Shown here: positions 54,180 through 64,000 of the stretch, one piece after another
Position numbering within the stretch: the first letter of the stretch is position 1
How the letters are laid out: each line of letters begins with the position of its first letter
Source of the DNA: Blastomussa wellsi
Taxonomy: Eukaryota; Cnidaria; Anthozoa; Scleractinia; Plerogyridae
NCBI GenBank assembly: GCA_947652115.1
Contig: OX393563.1
Location: 982,016 to 1,046,015, forward strand
Length of the DNA stretch: 64,000 bases
Reading direction: 5' to 3'
Translations under genes and position numbers: made by a program
The notes under the pieces: model-generated
The model's input: only the letters and a program-made list of their open reading frames with translations
The model's database searches: none
What the model was told of the DNA's origin: nothing

Positions 54180-57100
54180 AACGCTTCTTTGCAAACGTTA
54201 CCGGGAAGGCACGGGTTTGAATCCCGTTGGAGCTATGACTTTTTTTCACCGATCTTAGAGCATCACACCGCTAATGCAGAGTCACGGGTTTGATTCACGT
54301 TGGAGATCTGTATTTCTCGTCGAGCTATCGCGTTGGAGCTCTGATTCAGTTTCTCGTCGATCTTAGAGCATCGTTACCCTATCTATCGAGGCGACACGGG
54401 TTTTAATCCCGTCGGAGCTCTGAATTGTTTTGCCGTTGTACAGAGCATCGAACCGCTATTATTATTTGAATCCCGTTGGAGCTCTGATTTTTCTAGCCGA
54501 CATTACGGCATCGTACCCTTATATATCGAGGAGAGACAGGTTTCAATTCCGTTGGTGCTCTGAATTGTTGATTCCTGTTGTCAGGGCATCGAACCGCTAA
54601 CGCGGAGTCACGGGTTTGAATCCCGTTGGAGCTCTAATTTTTCTTGCCGACATTACGGCATCGTACATTATATATCAAGGAGAGACAGTTTTAAATCACG
54701 TCGGAGCTCTGAACTGTTTTGTCGTTGTCAAAGCATCGAACCGCTAACGCGAAGTCACGGGTTTGAATCCCCTTGGAGATCTGTTTTTTTTTTTTGGCCG
54801 AATACCGAATACCGTTTGAGCTTCGATTTTTCTCGTCGATCTTTGTAGAGCATTGTATCCCTATATATCGAGGAGACACGGGTTTGAATCCCGTTGGAGC
54901 TCTGAATTATTTTACCATTGTCAGAGCATGGAACCGCTAACGCGGAGTGTCACGGGTTTGAATCCCGTCGGAACTCTGACTGACTTTCTCGCCGATCTCA
55001 GAGCGGTTTGAATTCCGTTAGGGCTCTGATTTTTCTCGTCGATCTTAGAGTATCCTACCCTTACATGTCGAGGAGACACGGGTTTGAATCCCATCGGAGC
55101 TCTGAATTGTTTTTCCGTCGTCAGAGCATCCAACCCCTCACGAGTTTGAATCCCGTTGGAACTCTGAGTTTTCTCGCCGATTTTAGAGTGTTTTGAATTC
55201 CGTTGGAGCTCTGATTTGTCTCGCCGATCTTAGATGGGTTTGAATACCGTTTGAGCTTCGATTTTTCTCGTCGATCTTTGTAGAGCATTGTATCCCTATA
55301 TATCGAGGAGACACAGGTTTGAATCCCGTCGGAGCTCTGAATTGTTTTACCATTGTCAGAGCATGGAACCGCTAACGCGGAGTCACGGGTTTGAATCCCG
55401 TTGGAACTCTGATTTTTCTGGTCCATTTTAGACAATTGCACCACTTTCGTGGAGGTTACGGGTGCGAATTATTTTGGAATTTTCATGATTCTTTGATTTT
55501 CATTAGTCGGCTCGGAATGTGTAATCCCCACTTGAATACAGGCAGTCCTCTGGGGGTTAGAGCCTGAAAGCGTTCTGAGGGAGGTACCACCTCATGAGGA
55601 ACAAGAACCAGTCCTCTCTGCCTCTCAGATCACATGATTTACTGAGTTGACTCGTATGGTACTCATGATACCAACGTGCAATAGCAGAAAGGGTAGGTTT
55701 CCAATTTAGGTGCATAGTCCCTAGCCCCAACAGTGCTGCAACCGTACCTCGGGAGCGTGCAGGTAGACAAGCACCAAGTGGAACGCACGAAACCTTCCAC
55801 CCAGCATGGGATTACATTAATGTAACTTCAAATTGATTTTTCTCGTCGATCTTAGAGCATCGTATCCCTTTATATCGACGAGACACGGGTTTGAATCCCG
55901 TTGGAGCTCTGAATTGGTTTGAAGTTGTCAGAGCATCGAACCGCTTTACGAGGAGTCACGGGTTTGAATCCCGTTGGAACGCTAAGTTTACTCGCCGATC
56001 TTAGAGCGGTTTGAATTCCATTGGAGCTCTTATTTTTCTCGTCGATCTTGGAGTATCGTATCCCAATATATCGAGGAGACACGGGTTTGAATCCCGTCGA
56101 TGCACTGAATTGTTTTGCCGTTGTCCGATGGTCGAACCGCTAACGCGGAGTCACTTGTTTGAATCCCGTTGGAACTATGATTTTTCTCGCAGATCTTAGA
56201 TGGGTTTGAATACCGTTTGAGCTCCGATTTTCTCGTCGATCTTTATAGAGCATTGTATCCCTATAATAAGTATCTATCGAGGAGACACGGGTTTGAATGC
56301 CGTCGGAGCTCGGAATTGTTTTGACGTTGTCAGAGCATCGAACCGCTTGACGCGGAGTCACGGGTTTGAATCCCGTTGGAACTCTGATTTTTCTCGCAGA
56401 TCTTAGATGGGTTTGAATACCGTTTGAGCTCCGATTTTTCTCGTCGATCTTTATAGAGCATTGTATCCCTACAATAGGTATATACCGAGGAGACACGGGT
56501 TGGAATCCCGTCGGAGCTCTGAATTGTTTTGACGCTGTCAGAGCATCGAACCGTTTGACGCGGAGTCACGGGTTTGAATCCCGTTGGAACTGTGATTTTT
56601 CTCGCAGATCTTACTTAGATGGGTTTGAATACCGTTTGAGCTCCGATGTTCTCGTCGATCTTGATAGAGCATTGTATCCCTATATGTCGAGGATACACGG
56701 GTTGGAATCCCGTCGGAGCTGATAATTGTCTTGCCTCTGTTAGAGCATCGAATCGCCAACGCGAAGTCACGGGTTTGAATCCCGTAGGAACTCTGAATTG
56801 GTTTTTCGTTGTTAAAGCATCGAACCGCTATAAACGCGAAGTCACGGGTTTGAATTCCGTTGGAACTCTGATTTTTCTCGCCGATCTGAAATGGGTTTGA
56901 ATACCGTTTGATCTCCGATTTTTCTCGTCGATCTTTGTAGAGCATTGTATCCCTATATGTCGAGGAGACACAGGTTGGAATCCCGTCGGAGCTGTTAATT
57001 GTCTTGTCATTGTTATAACATCGAACCGCCAATGCGGAGTCCCCGTTGGAACTCTGACTTTTCTCGCCGATCTAAGGTGCTTTTGAATACCGTTTGAGCT

Positions 57101-57655
57101 CCGATTTTCTCGTCGATCTTTATAGAGCATTGTGTCCCTATATAACGAGGAGACGCGGGTTTGAATCCCGTAGGAGCTCTGACTTTTCTCGTCGATCTTA
57201 AAAGAGCATTGTATCCCTATATATCGAGGAGACACGGGTTTGAATCCCGTTGGAACTCTCATTTTTCTTTTATAGAGCATTGTATGCCTACATATCGAGA
57301 AGAGACGGGTTTGAATCCCGTCGGAGCTCTGTATTGTCTTGCTGTTGTCAGAGCATCGAAGTCACGGGTTTGAATCCCGTTGAAACTCTGAGTTTTCTCG
57401 CCGATCTTAGAGCAGTTTGAATTCCGTTTGAGCTCTGATTTTGCTTGTCGATCTTATAGTATCGTATCCCTATCTATCGAGGAGACACGGGTTTGAATCC
57501 CGTTGGAGCTCTGAGTTTTCTCGTCGATCTTTATAGAGCATCGTTTCCCTATCTATCGAGGAGACACGGGTTTGAATCCCGTCGGAGCTCTGATTTGTTT
57601 TGCCATTGTCAGAGCACGGAACCGCTAACGCGGAGTCACGGGTTTGAATTTTTTT
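54180..57655 (+). repeat. 3.5-kb tandem array of tRNA-like 3' halves
   Basis: About 40 times the array repeats CACGGGTTTGAATCCCGT followed by TGGAACTCTGA or CGGAGCTCTGA, i.e. a T-arm/B-box like GGTTTGAATCC. Many units are preceded by GAGCATCGAACCGCTAACGC, an anticodon-arm-like stretch with GGAGTC, and others by TATCCCTATATATCGAGGAG. Spacers read TTTTTCTCGTCGATCTTAGA. The same 3' half plus CTGATTTTT is found in the tRNA-like element at 63133-63210. No A-box half is present in the array. Interrupted at 55450-55830 by unrelated sequence. Confidence 0.5.
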
Positions 57656-57689
57656 CATCGATCTTAGAGTACGCGCTATAGGATTTAAT

Positions 57690-58980
57690 TTTTACTTGAA
57701 CGAGTTGCTACTGTGAGCTGAGTGAGCAGCTCATGCACTGAATCGGGATGATGTCAGGATTTAAAATCAGTTCCACATCTGACGCATGAAAAAATGCAAC
57801 TCGGATGCCATGCCACTCAAAGGTTTTCTTAATCTTTCTGGTCTTTCTTTTGCCATGTATCCATCTGTAGTGTTTGAAACATTTTTCAAGTCAGGACTCT
57901 CAACAATTACTCAAAGTTAGAAAATAAAATTGCAAAGAAAAAAATGCGATATAAACATTTTCTCACGGTTTTGTTTTCGGTCTGGTGTCGCGCCTATCCA
58001 AATTATTCTTGAACTCAAAGGCCAAGTGTGTGACCTGAAACTCATCTCCCGGTTTCATCGAATTCAAGATTTTCACCAAATACCAAATCAATACCGTTTG
58101 AATATTGATGTATAGCTAAGAAAAGATCATCGAGAGTTTAATGGCGCTTTATCTAGTCAGGTACCGCTTTACTTTAGCCTCGTAAAAGTAATGTTCACAA
58201 AATAATCGGATTCTAAATTCTGAATGTAAGTGTTTTATGGCTATACAATTAACTGAAGTTACCTCCTTAAGACGTGCGTTTTCCGTTGTAATCAGTCCAC
58301 TTTAATTTGTGCCCACATGCTTTAACTTGGTAATTGCATTGCCTTTGTCAGTCTTGCATCCAGAATCTTCTGAAAAAAATATGACAAACTGAATGTATAT
58401 AATTCTTGGGTAATTCTTCACGAACGTTTGTCGACTACCACACAGGACTTAGAAAGAGTTGCTTTAAAATAATTCTGAGAACCACATGCTCAAATATCCC
58501 GCTTACCTGCCAAGCGAAGTTTCAGACGCATAACAAGTGAATAACTTTGTAGAGCAAGCTTGTTCATCGTGAAAACTGAGTTCTTGCTCAATGTCCAAGC
58601 AAAACTCGTTGTAAGAGGAGCGGTTCACCTGAAGTTGGCGGAAGATCGGTAAACGTTACGGGAAGAGCCAGATTTAAAGTTGTCCAAGAGATTCAGTGAC
58701 GAGCTCCCGGAGCAAACTACTGTACTGAAAGACGTTTGCTAAATTTGAAAATGAAGGTGATCTAAAGTGCGCATGGATGTATAAAATCGCGTCATTAATT
58801 AAAATTTCTAATCAAAATGTGTGAATATACGCGCAGCAAAGAATTAATAATGCATCATTGCAAAATATTCACGTTGATTCGTACTTCTATTCCACTTGTA
58901 ATGAATTTGCATAATTCGTCTAATTTATGTATTTTAATTCTATTTATAAAGCAGGCGACCTGTATTTATCAAATATAGTG
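57690..58980. other. No gene recognised
   Basis: AT-rich sequence between the tRNA-like array and the next tandem repeat. No exon or element could be supported. Confidence 0.5.
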
Positions 58981-58994
58981 ATGTTTCTCGGGCT

Positions 58995-59215
58995 ACCTTT
59001 AAAACAGGGAATGGGGAATCGGGGAATGGGGAATGGGCTGGGGAATCTTTAAAACGGGGAATCTTTAATAGCGGGAATCTTTAAAACGGGGAATATTAAT
59101 CTTTAAAAGCGGGAATCTTTAAAATGGAGAACTTTAAAAGCGGGAATCTTTAAAACGGGGAATCTTTAAAAGCGGGAATCTTTAAAACGGGGAATCTTTA
59201 AAAGCGGTAATATTT
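58995..59215 (+). repeat. GGAATCTTTAAAACGG tandem repeat
   Basis: Units of 18-19 bp alternating GGGGAATCTTTAAAA and GCGGGAATCTTTAAAA, about ten copies with small deletions. Confidence 0.5.
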
Positions 59216-59337
59216 AGCATTTTATTCCGACTTGTTCTTTGTGGCCATTTTCACCAAGAAGCCGCGACAAGACCGCATTCACGGCGCTAAAATACGCCTG
59301 ATGAGGTGTTCAATTAAATTGTTGGCAACCCGAGGTT

Positions 59338-60203
59338 GGTTTATTGAGTTTTTTGTTTTTTCAAAAAAAGTAACTCTTAGTCGGCGTACGGACGTATGTA
59401 TTCAGTGGATGGATGGTAGGGTTAGATACATTATGCCGCATAATTTTGGTCATAATGGTATAGTCAGAGCATCGAGCATAATGCCGGCATAATGGCCAAG
59501 TTTGTAGCATAATGTTTGCATAATGCTACAAAACTAATATTTTTCTAATTATTTTCAGTGAAAATGTGAGAAAAAATATCGAATTTGCCTCCTGTCTGAT
59601 TATTCAGCTCTTTCTAAGGCTTGGTTACTGGTTTAGAGGCCTTTGTACTGCATTTTTCCAGGCCAATCACTCTTGGCCGTGATCCTGACAACAATCACAA
59701 TAAGGCAAGTCCCACCGAGGGAGATGTTGCGTTTTATGCTTTGGGGCTCGTTTGGGTGGTACCGTGGATTCATGGGCGAACACACGAGCATAATGGTCTG
59801 ACACGAGCGTAATTTTCGGCATAATGGCACGATTTTTAGGGTGACGCTAAAAAGCATAATGGCCAAATTTGCGAGCATAATGTATCTAACCCTAATGGAT
59901 GGGTGGATGGATGGACAAGCGATGTATTTCATTGTTTCGGATTCAAGGGACGGCCATCTTTATTTTCGAAACTTGGCCTTATTGTTGGCATGATGTCTCT
60001 ATATTTCCAGCACTCGGTGTTTATGTAGCTCTGGCGTAGAACGTTGTGTGTGGGTTTTAAGTGGAAAACCGTTCAGAAATTTTTATGGTGGTGAAGAAGG
60101 TACGAAGGTGTAGAGTTTAATTTTACATGCTGCGAGCAGTCTGTTTTGGCGGCTTTGGGTTGAGGGATTGTTTTTTGATCGCGGTTTAGTTGTGAATAAG
60201 GGC
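59338..60203 (+). repeat. Dispersed repeat, copy 2 (interrupted by the hAT-like element)
   Basis: Matches 47006-47458 outside the inserted 478-bp element. The frame GTAIFLALLGG... that looks protein-like in copy 1 is broken here, so the repeat is probably non-coding. Confidence 0.5.
59417..59894. mobile_element. hAT-like non-autonomous element, copy 2 (478 bp)
   Basis: Same ends and interior as the element at 50663-51134. Flanked by ATGGATGG at 59409-59416 and 59895-59902, inserted in a GGAT microsatellite of the dispersed repeat whose uninterrupted copy is at 47006-47458. An 8-bp duplication fits hAT transposases. Confidence 0.5.
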
Positions 60204-60227
60204 CTGATTACATGATAATTTGGTTTT

Positions 60228-60305
60228 ATAAACTGGGTTGATAATGTCAATTGGCCACCGTAAAGAGATTCAAGAGCTGACGTTTCGAGCGATTCGCTCC
60301 GACGA
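60228..60305 (-). repeat. Penelope-like terminus fragment, hammerhead-like core disrupted
   Basis: ATAATGTCAATTGGCCACCG...GCTGACGTTTCGAGCG matches 60830-60890, but the GGGCTAACG hairpin is replaced by GATTCGCTCC, so the core is lost. Confidence 0.5.
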
Positions 60306-60594
60306 ATCAGGTAGAAATAGCTTTGTTAATTAGAATTGGCATTTAGTCACAACAAGCGGTAGGTGGGTATGTCTTCGAAACATTGTAATGCCGTGTAGTG
60401 AGTGTTAAAATAAAGAAGAAAGTTTGAAAGCATTGATATTTCTAACGAATTGTGGTATGGAATCCCTCAAATATTGCTGCAGACTTTGTGGCGGCAAGTG
60501 TAACCGCAGTAATCAAATTAGACTTTTAGGCGTCACACCCAAGTTAGTGACGTACATCAGGTTTGGGGTTGTATCAAGAAACCAGTCAAATTGT

Positions 60595-60664
60595 CAATCT
60601 CGTTCCCAGAGCCCGCTTTTCTTGATGCTGACCAAACGAAAAGCGGGCTCTGGGGACGAGATTG
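60595..60664. mobile_element. 70-bp hairpin MITE with 9-bp target-site duplication
   Basis: Arms CAATCTCGTTCCCAGAGCCC... (60595-60621) and its complement (60638-60664, one mismatch) flank a 16-nt loop. TCAAATTGT is duplicated at 60586-60594 and 60665-60673. The 9-bp duplication suggests Mutator-type mobilisation. Confidence 0.5.
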
Positions 60665-60760
60665 TCAAATTGTTTGATGAAAATGGAATAACATGTGCAG
60701 TAAAGTGATTGCTCAAACTGATTACTGCAGTTTTTACAGATATATTATTCATGAATAGAT

Positions 60761-60764
<4 letters not shown>

Positions 60765-60804
<40 letters not shown>

Positions 60805-60912
60805 GTATAACAATATAATTTGGTTTTATCAACTGGGTTGATAATGTCAATTGGCCACCGTAAAGAGATTCAAGTGCTGACGTTTCGAGCGTTAGCCCTT
60901 CGTCGGAGCGAA
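60765..60912 (-). repeat. Penelope-like element terminus with hammerhead-like motif
   Basis: Reverse complement of 16117-16275, with the complete core CTCCGACGAAGGGCTAACGC and CGAAACGTCAGC at 60908-60876. It adjoins the shorter copy at 60228-60305 in the same orientation. Confidence 0.5.
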
Positions 60913-61386
60913 TCATGGTCGCTCGACAGGAAAGTTTTGTCGTGAACGAATTCGCTAGTCAAAACGTATTTTGCGTTGCGGTCATTTGCTTAAAATGCAC
61001 TCGCCGTCAGCAAAAGACCCAACACTAAATTGGTCATTGCGCGTTCGTTTTGGACGGGCTAGTTTTGCTGACCAAAAGAAAAATACCCAATACGTCCATA
61101 TCAGAAACTGAAAAAATAACTCTCGCACGCATTGCGTGCCTTATTTTGAAGTCATTATGTCTGTTTCATCACTACCAGCAACACGCAAAGAGTGCCCAGA
61201 GATTTACTTTGCAGCGTAACTCAAAGACAAGAGACTGGAAGAACAAGGTGTAAATAAAGTTGCAACACCCAAAAGCAGTCAAAAATCATATTCAATTAAT
61301 AATAGTCTCTATTAACCTCTTTGGGATTAAGGAATTACAAAATAATTGCTTGACAAAATGTAAAATTCTGTAAGAAACAGCTGTCA

Positions 61387-62658
61387 CTAAGTCCTTGTAG
61401 CAGTTGGTTTTCTTTTGTTCATTTTCTTTTTGTAAAATCCTTTCTTCCCACTTTGCTTTGTAGCTTGTATTTCCAAGTATTTTTTCTTATTGTATCTGAA
61501 ACAGAAACATATAAAAGGTATTTACAGAATAAATCAATACACTAGAATTACAATGCACAAATTTAATTGCACGACCTTGAATGGAAGAGTAACCAGTTTT
61601 CAGAATTGAGTTCATTATCAACTTTCCTTTGAAGATCGCTTAGTGGGTGAAACTTGAGTTACTACCGTCTGTCTTCATATTTGTACTTTCCTCTTATGTC
61701 GTTAAGGGTAAATAATACCTGCAAAATATTAAGCCTACAGAGCACACATAGAACCAGCACAGAAGAGATAAATGTCTATCAGCTCCATGTTTTTTATTCC
61801 GCAATTCTCATGTGCACCCTGCCTCACATCTGCAGTAAAGACTGCAGAAATCATGCCAGACATGTGTCGGCCACCTTAATTTTAATTTACTTTAAGTTGC
61901 ACAGGCCTAGCTAGGGGACAATAAATTATTAAAAAATATATCAAATGTACATGTACCTCCTAAATTCAGCATCTGATAATAATTCGTCGATCAAGTTACT
62001 CTTCCGTTGGCGTTTAGGAATACGAGAAGTGTAGAAATCTGCTGACCCCTCTACCACAGTGCCAATCTGAACAATTAAACAGCAATTCATTAGTCAATGA
62101 TGGCATGGAACAGTACAATTATTTTGTACAACCTGTGACATGATGTGTGGGACCTGTACTTTGCAAGTCGCAAGTAAACATAACAAACTACTGCAAGTTA
62201 TTGCGCTTATTTCCTTGAGCCAGGAGCTGATATTTAAACTTCTATGTTTTATAACTTTGTTAATTAAATAATAAGTCTGGTATATAATTATTTTGCAAAA
62301 TTCAAACACTGTTACACTAAGGAGCCTAAATTAATTCACATTCTTCTATAAGGTTATTATCCAATTAGGAGCTCAGGACAGCTTCGAGTTTTCTTCTGTG
62401 AAGCTTAATGTATTGATTTTGACTTGAAAATCAATTTTGGAATGTTGCCTCAGGACTTGTAAACCAGAACTTATACTATAACTTTAAACATACCTGAAAA
62501 TATTTAGGTAATGCAGAAGAGTCATTCTTCTTGTAATGTCTTTTTCTGTCCAAGATATTCCGCATCTTTACTATCTTCATGTCTTGTTCAACTTCTGGCG
62601 TCATCTGAGTAGCAGGAAGGTTGAACCACATTGGCCCTGCAGATTCCTCTCTGGCTTT
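61387..62658 (-). CDS. DNTTIP2: DNTTIP2/Fcf2-type pre-rRNA processing protein, C-terminal exons (partial)
   Basis: Exons 62658-62494, 62066-61957 and 61495-61387 join in frame to 127 residues plus TAG. They cover the Fcf2 domain: MWFNLPATQMTPEVEQDMKI, MRNILDRKRHYKKND, LPKYFQ, then IGTVVEGSADFYTSRIPKRQRK, LIDELLSDAEFRRYNKKKYLEI and a basic end GKKGFYKKKMNKRK. These match yeast Fcf2 and human DNTTIP2, a nucleolar factor for early cleavage of 18S pre-rRNA. Splice joins restore EFR|RYNKKKY exactly. The family has a long acidic, disordered N-terminus; those exons should lie upstream, beyond 62658 or beyond the window end. I did not find them in 62.7-64 kb. Confidence 0.5.
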
Positions 62659-63002
62659 CTGAAATATCCATGAAAAAAATCAATTACTATTCAAAGCGTT
62701 CAAATTGGTCAGGGCGAGTTCATTACAGCTACGTAAAGCACATGGCCTACGAGACGTGCATGCTTCATCAAGTTTTATTAAATACTAGCTATGGTATATT
62801 GCATTTCCTGAGTTTTGATTGGTTGAGAGGCAATGGTATAATTATCAGCTCATATACCATTGACCTGCCAAACGTGTAAAAGAATGCATTTTTGCAATGT
62901 TTGTACAATATTTTTGGGGCGTTTTTAATAAAACAATTATTCCACTCACGCTTGTTGGATATGAGATGGTTATAGCCAACTCATATCCAACACGCACTCG
63001 TG

Positions 63003-63065
63003 GAATAATTTGAACCCGTGACCTCCATGAATACTGTGATGCTATACCAACTGAGCTATGAAGCC
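63003..63065 (-). repeat. tRNA-Thr-like pseudogene, minus copy
   Basis: Starts GGCTTCATAGCTCAGTTGGT (63065 down) and ends GGTCACGGGTTCAAAT; the 3' acceptor strand is lost. Head-to-head with the plus copy at 63133-63210. Confidence 0.5.
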
Positions 63066-63132
63066 ACACATTGGGAGCGTGGTCACTCCACAGGAAAATA
63101 TGAACTCGATATGTTGACCTCGCTCCCAATGT

Positions 63133-63210
63133 GGCTTCATAGCTCAGTTGGTAGTTAAGAACATCACACCGGTATTTGCAGAGGTCACAGGTTCGAATCC
63201 CGTTGAAGCC
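63133..63210 (+). repeat. tRNA-Thr(GGT)-like sequence, probably a pseudogene/SINE
   Basis: Acceptor strands GGCTTCA and TGAAGCC pair over 7 bp; A-box TAGCTCAGTTGGTAG and B-box GGTTCGAATCC are good. The anticodon arm, CACACCGGTATTTGCAG, has C at position 33 and a weak stem, and the D-arm carries an extra stretch (TTAAGA), so it is unlikely to be a working tRNA. It is followed by CTGATTTTTTC, as in the array at 54.2-57.7 kb. Confidence 0.5.
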
Positions 63211-63219
63211 CTGATTTTT

Positions 63220-64000
63220 TCAGGTTTCTTCTTTCCAATTGCTTTAATTGGAAATTCACTGCAATGATCATTCTTCACTTTTATCTACATCCGAAGTTCA
63301 AAAATATGAATTATTTCATATATACTACACATCATTTCACTCCACAGGAAAATATGAACTCAATAAATTGACATTCACCCTTTCGAAAGAGAAACAGCAC
63401 TAGCAAAGTCTTGAATATTGTCGGTGAAATTGCATAACTGCCTCAAAAACAACCAAAAACAAAATGATTATGCATAATGCATAATGCACAAACTTCATGA
63501 AATGTGCTAGTATTATAACTGCATAATTTACATAACATTCCAAGAAGTCATGCTAGCTGCAATAAGAAAGGTACTTTCATCTTTCATTCTTCGAACGAAC
63601 TGCTTTGCCATTATATTACGCTCTTGAAAGAAATTTTGGATTTTTTCATATTTACATGTACTTGCTCTGTAGAATACGAATTACAGCCTATTGCTTAAGT
63701 GTTTTGACGCTGTTTTGAAATACTAGTCAGCACATCATGGAAATCATTCACAAAAGGTTAGAATATTGTTTTGTCATTGTGTTTGGCGAGAAAAGAGCAA
63801 ATCGAAACTGGCGCATGCAATCATCACATAAACACGGATGATTGACGTCCAGCAAAACTTAATTTTCAAACAAGAAAATTTGATCGGTAACAGCTGTAAT
63901 TGTCTTTTCAGTGCTTTCTATAAGCACAGACATCCAACCACGAAAAGCATCAGATACTTCACTTAGAAATGTTGGCTACTTGTTTCCCAAAATTCAGCCA
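63220..64000. other. No gene recognised at right edge
   Basis: AT-rich. Upstream exons of the DNTTIP2-like gene would be expected here or beyond the edge, but no frame with family similarity was seen. Confidence 0.5.

Noticed and set aside
54690..57680. Many overlapping ORFs (60-160 codons) on both strands with repeated NGIQTRDS / SPRYIGI-type peptides
   Set aside because: They translate the tRNA-like tandem array; frames change between units and no start or splice logic is kept.
63133..63210. Functional tRNA-Thr gene
   Set aside because: Weak anticodon stem, C33, an expanded D-arm and an imperfect T-stem; it has SINE-like flanks.

Overview
The window is nuclear DNA of an animal, most likely a cnidarian and probably a stony coral. 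The evidence is intron-rich metazoan genes with GT-AG exons, a motile-cilium gene, AT-rich introns, and a dense load of tRNA-derived SINEs, small inverted-repeat elements and LINE/Penelope-type fragments. The species call is inference. No bacterial operon, rRNA or CRISPR was seen. Three genes can be reconstructed with confidence, all on the minus strand. (1) 17170-35132: 15 exons join in frame to a 2204-residue protein. It starts with a complete MICAL-type flavin monooxygenase domain, lacks the calponin-homology and LIM domains usual for MICALs, and instead has a basic and Lys/Glu-rich middle, a duplicated exon pair, a PUB domain (the p97/VCP- or HOIP-type peptide-binding fold) and a 910-residue disordered, phosphosite-like tail. 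This MICAL-PUB architecture is the most interesting item in the window. (2) 39231-46060: seven exons give a 557-residue CFAP157 homologue (cilia and flagella associated protein), with an RFX X-box 110 bp upstream of its start codon. (3) 61387-62658: three C-terminal exons of a DNTTIP2/Fcf2 pre-rRNA processing factor whose upstream exons were not found. The left end (1-6.5 kb) holds weaker evidence: two possible signal-peptide exons, a 280-codon first exon at 5646-6485, and scattered minus-strand exons of an uncharacterised gene. From about 6.7 to 17 kb I recognise no gene, only repeats and hairpins. The rest is repeat biology. Several elements can be delimited to the base by target-site duplications: two copies of one 472/478-bp hAT-like element with 8-bp TSDs (each with a paralogous empty site in this same window), a piggyBac-like TTAA element, and two short 9-bp-TSD hairpin elements. 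A 3.8-kb foldback element (about 47955-51725) carries 20-bp 'GGTTTAGCGTATTGTCAATT'-type subterminal repeats. A 3.5-kb array (54.1-57.7 kb) is built from tRNA-like 3' halves. A palindromic 36-bp satellite lies in MICAL-PUB intron 1, and one CFAP157 intron is almost entirely a mobile element. The three real genes belong to unrelated processes (actin redox/proteostasis, cilia, ribosome biogenesis), so no pathway links them.
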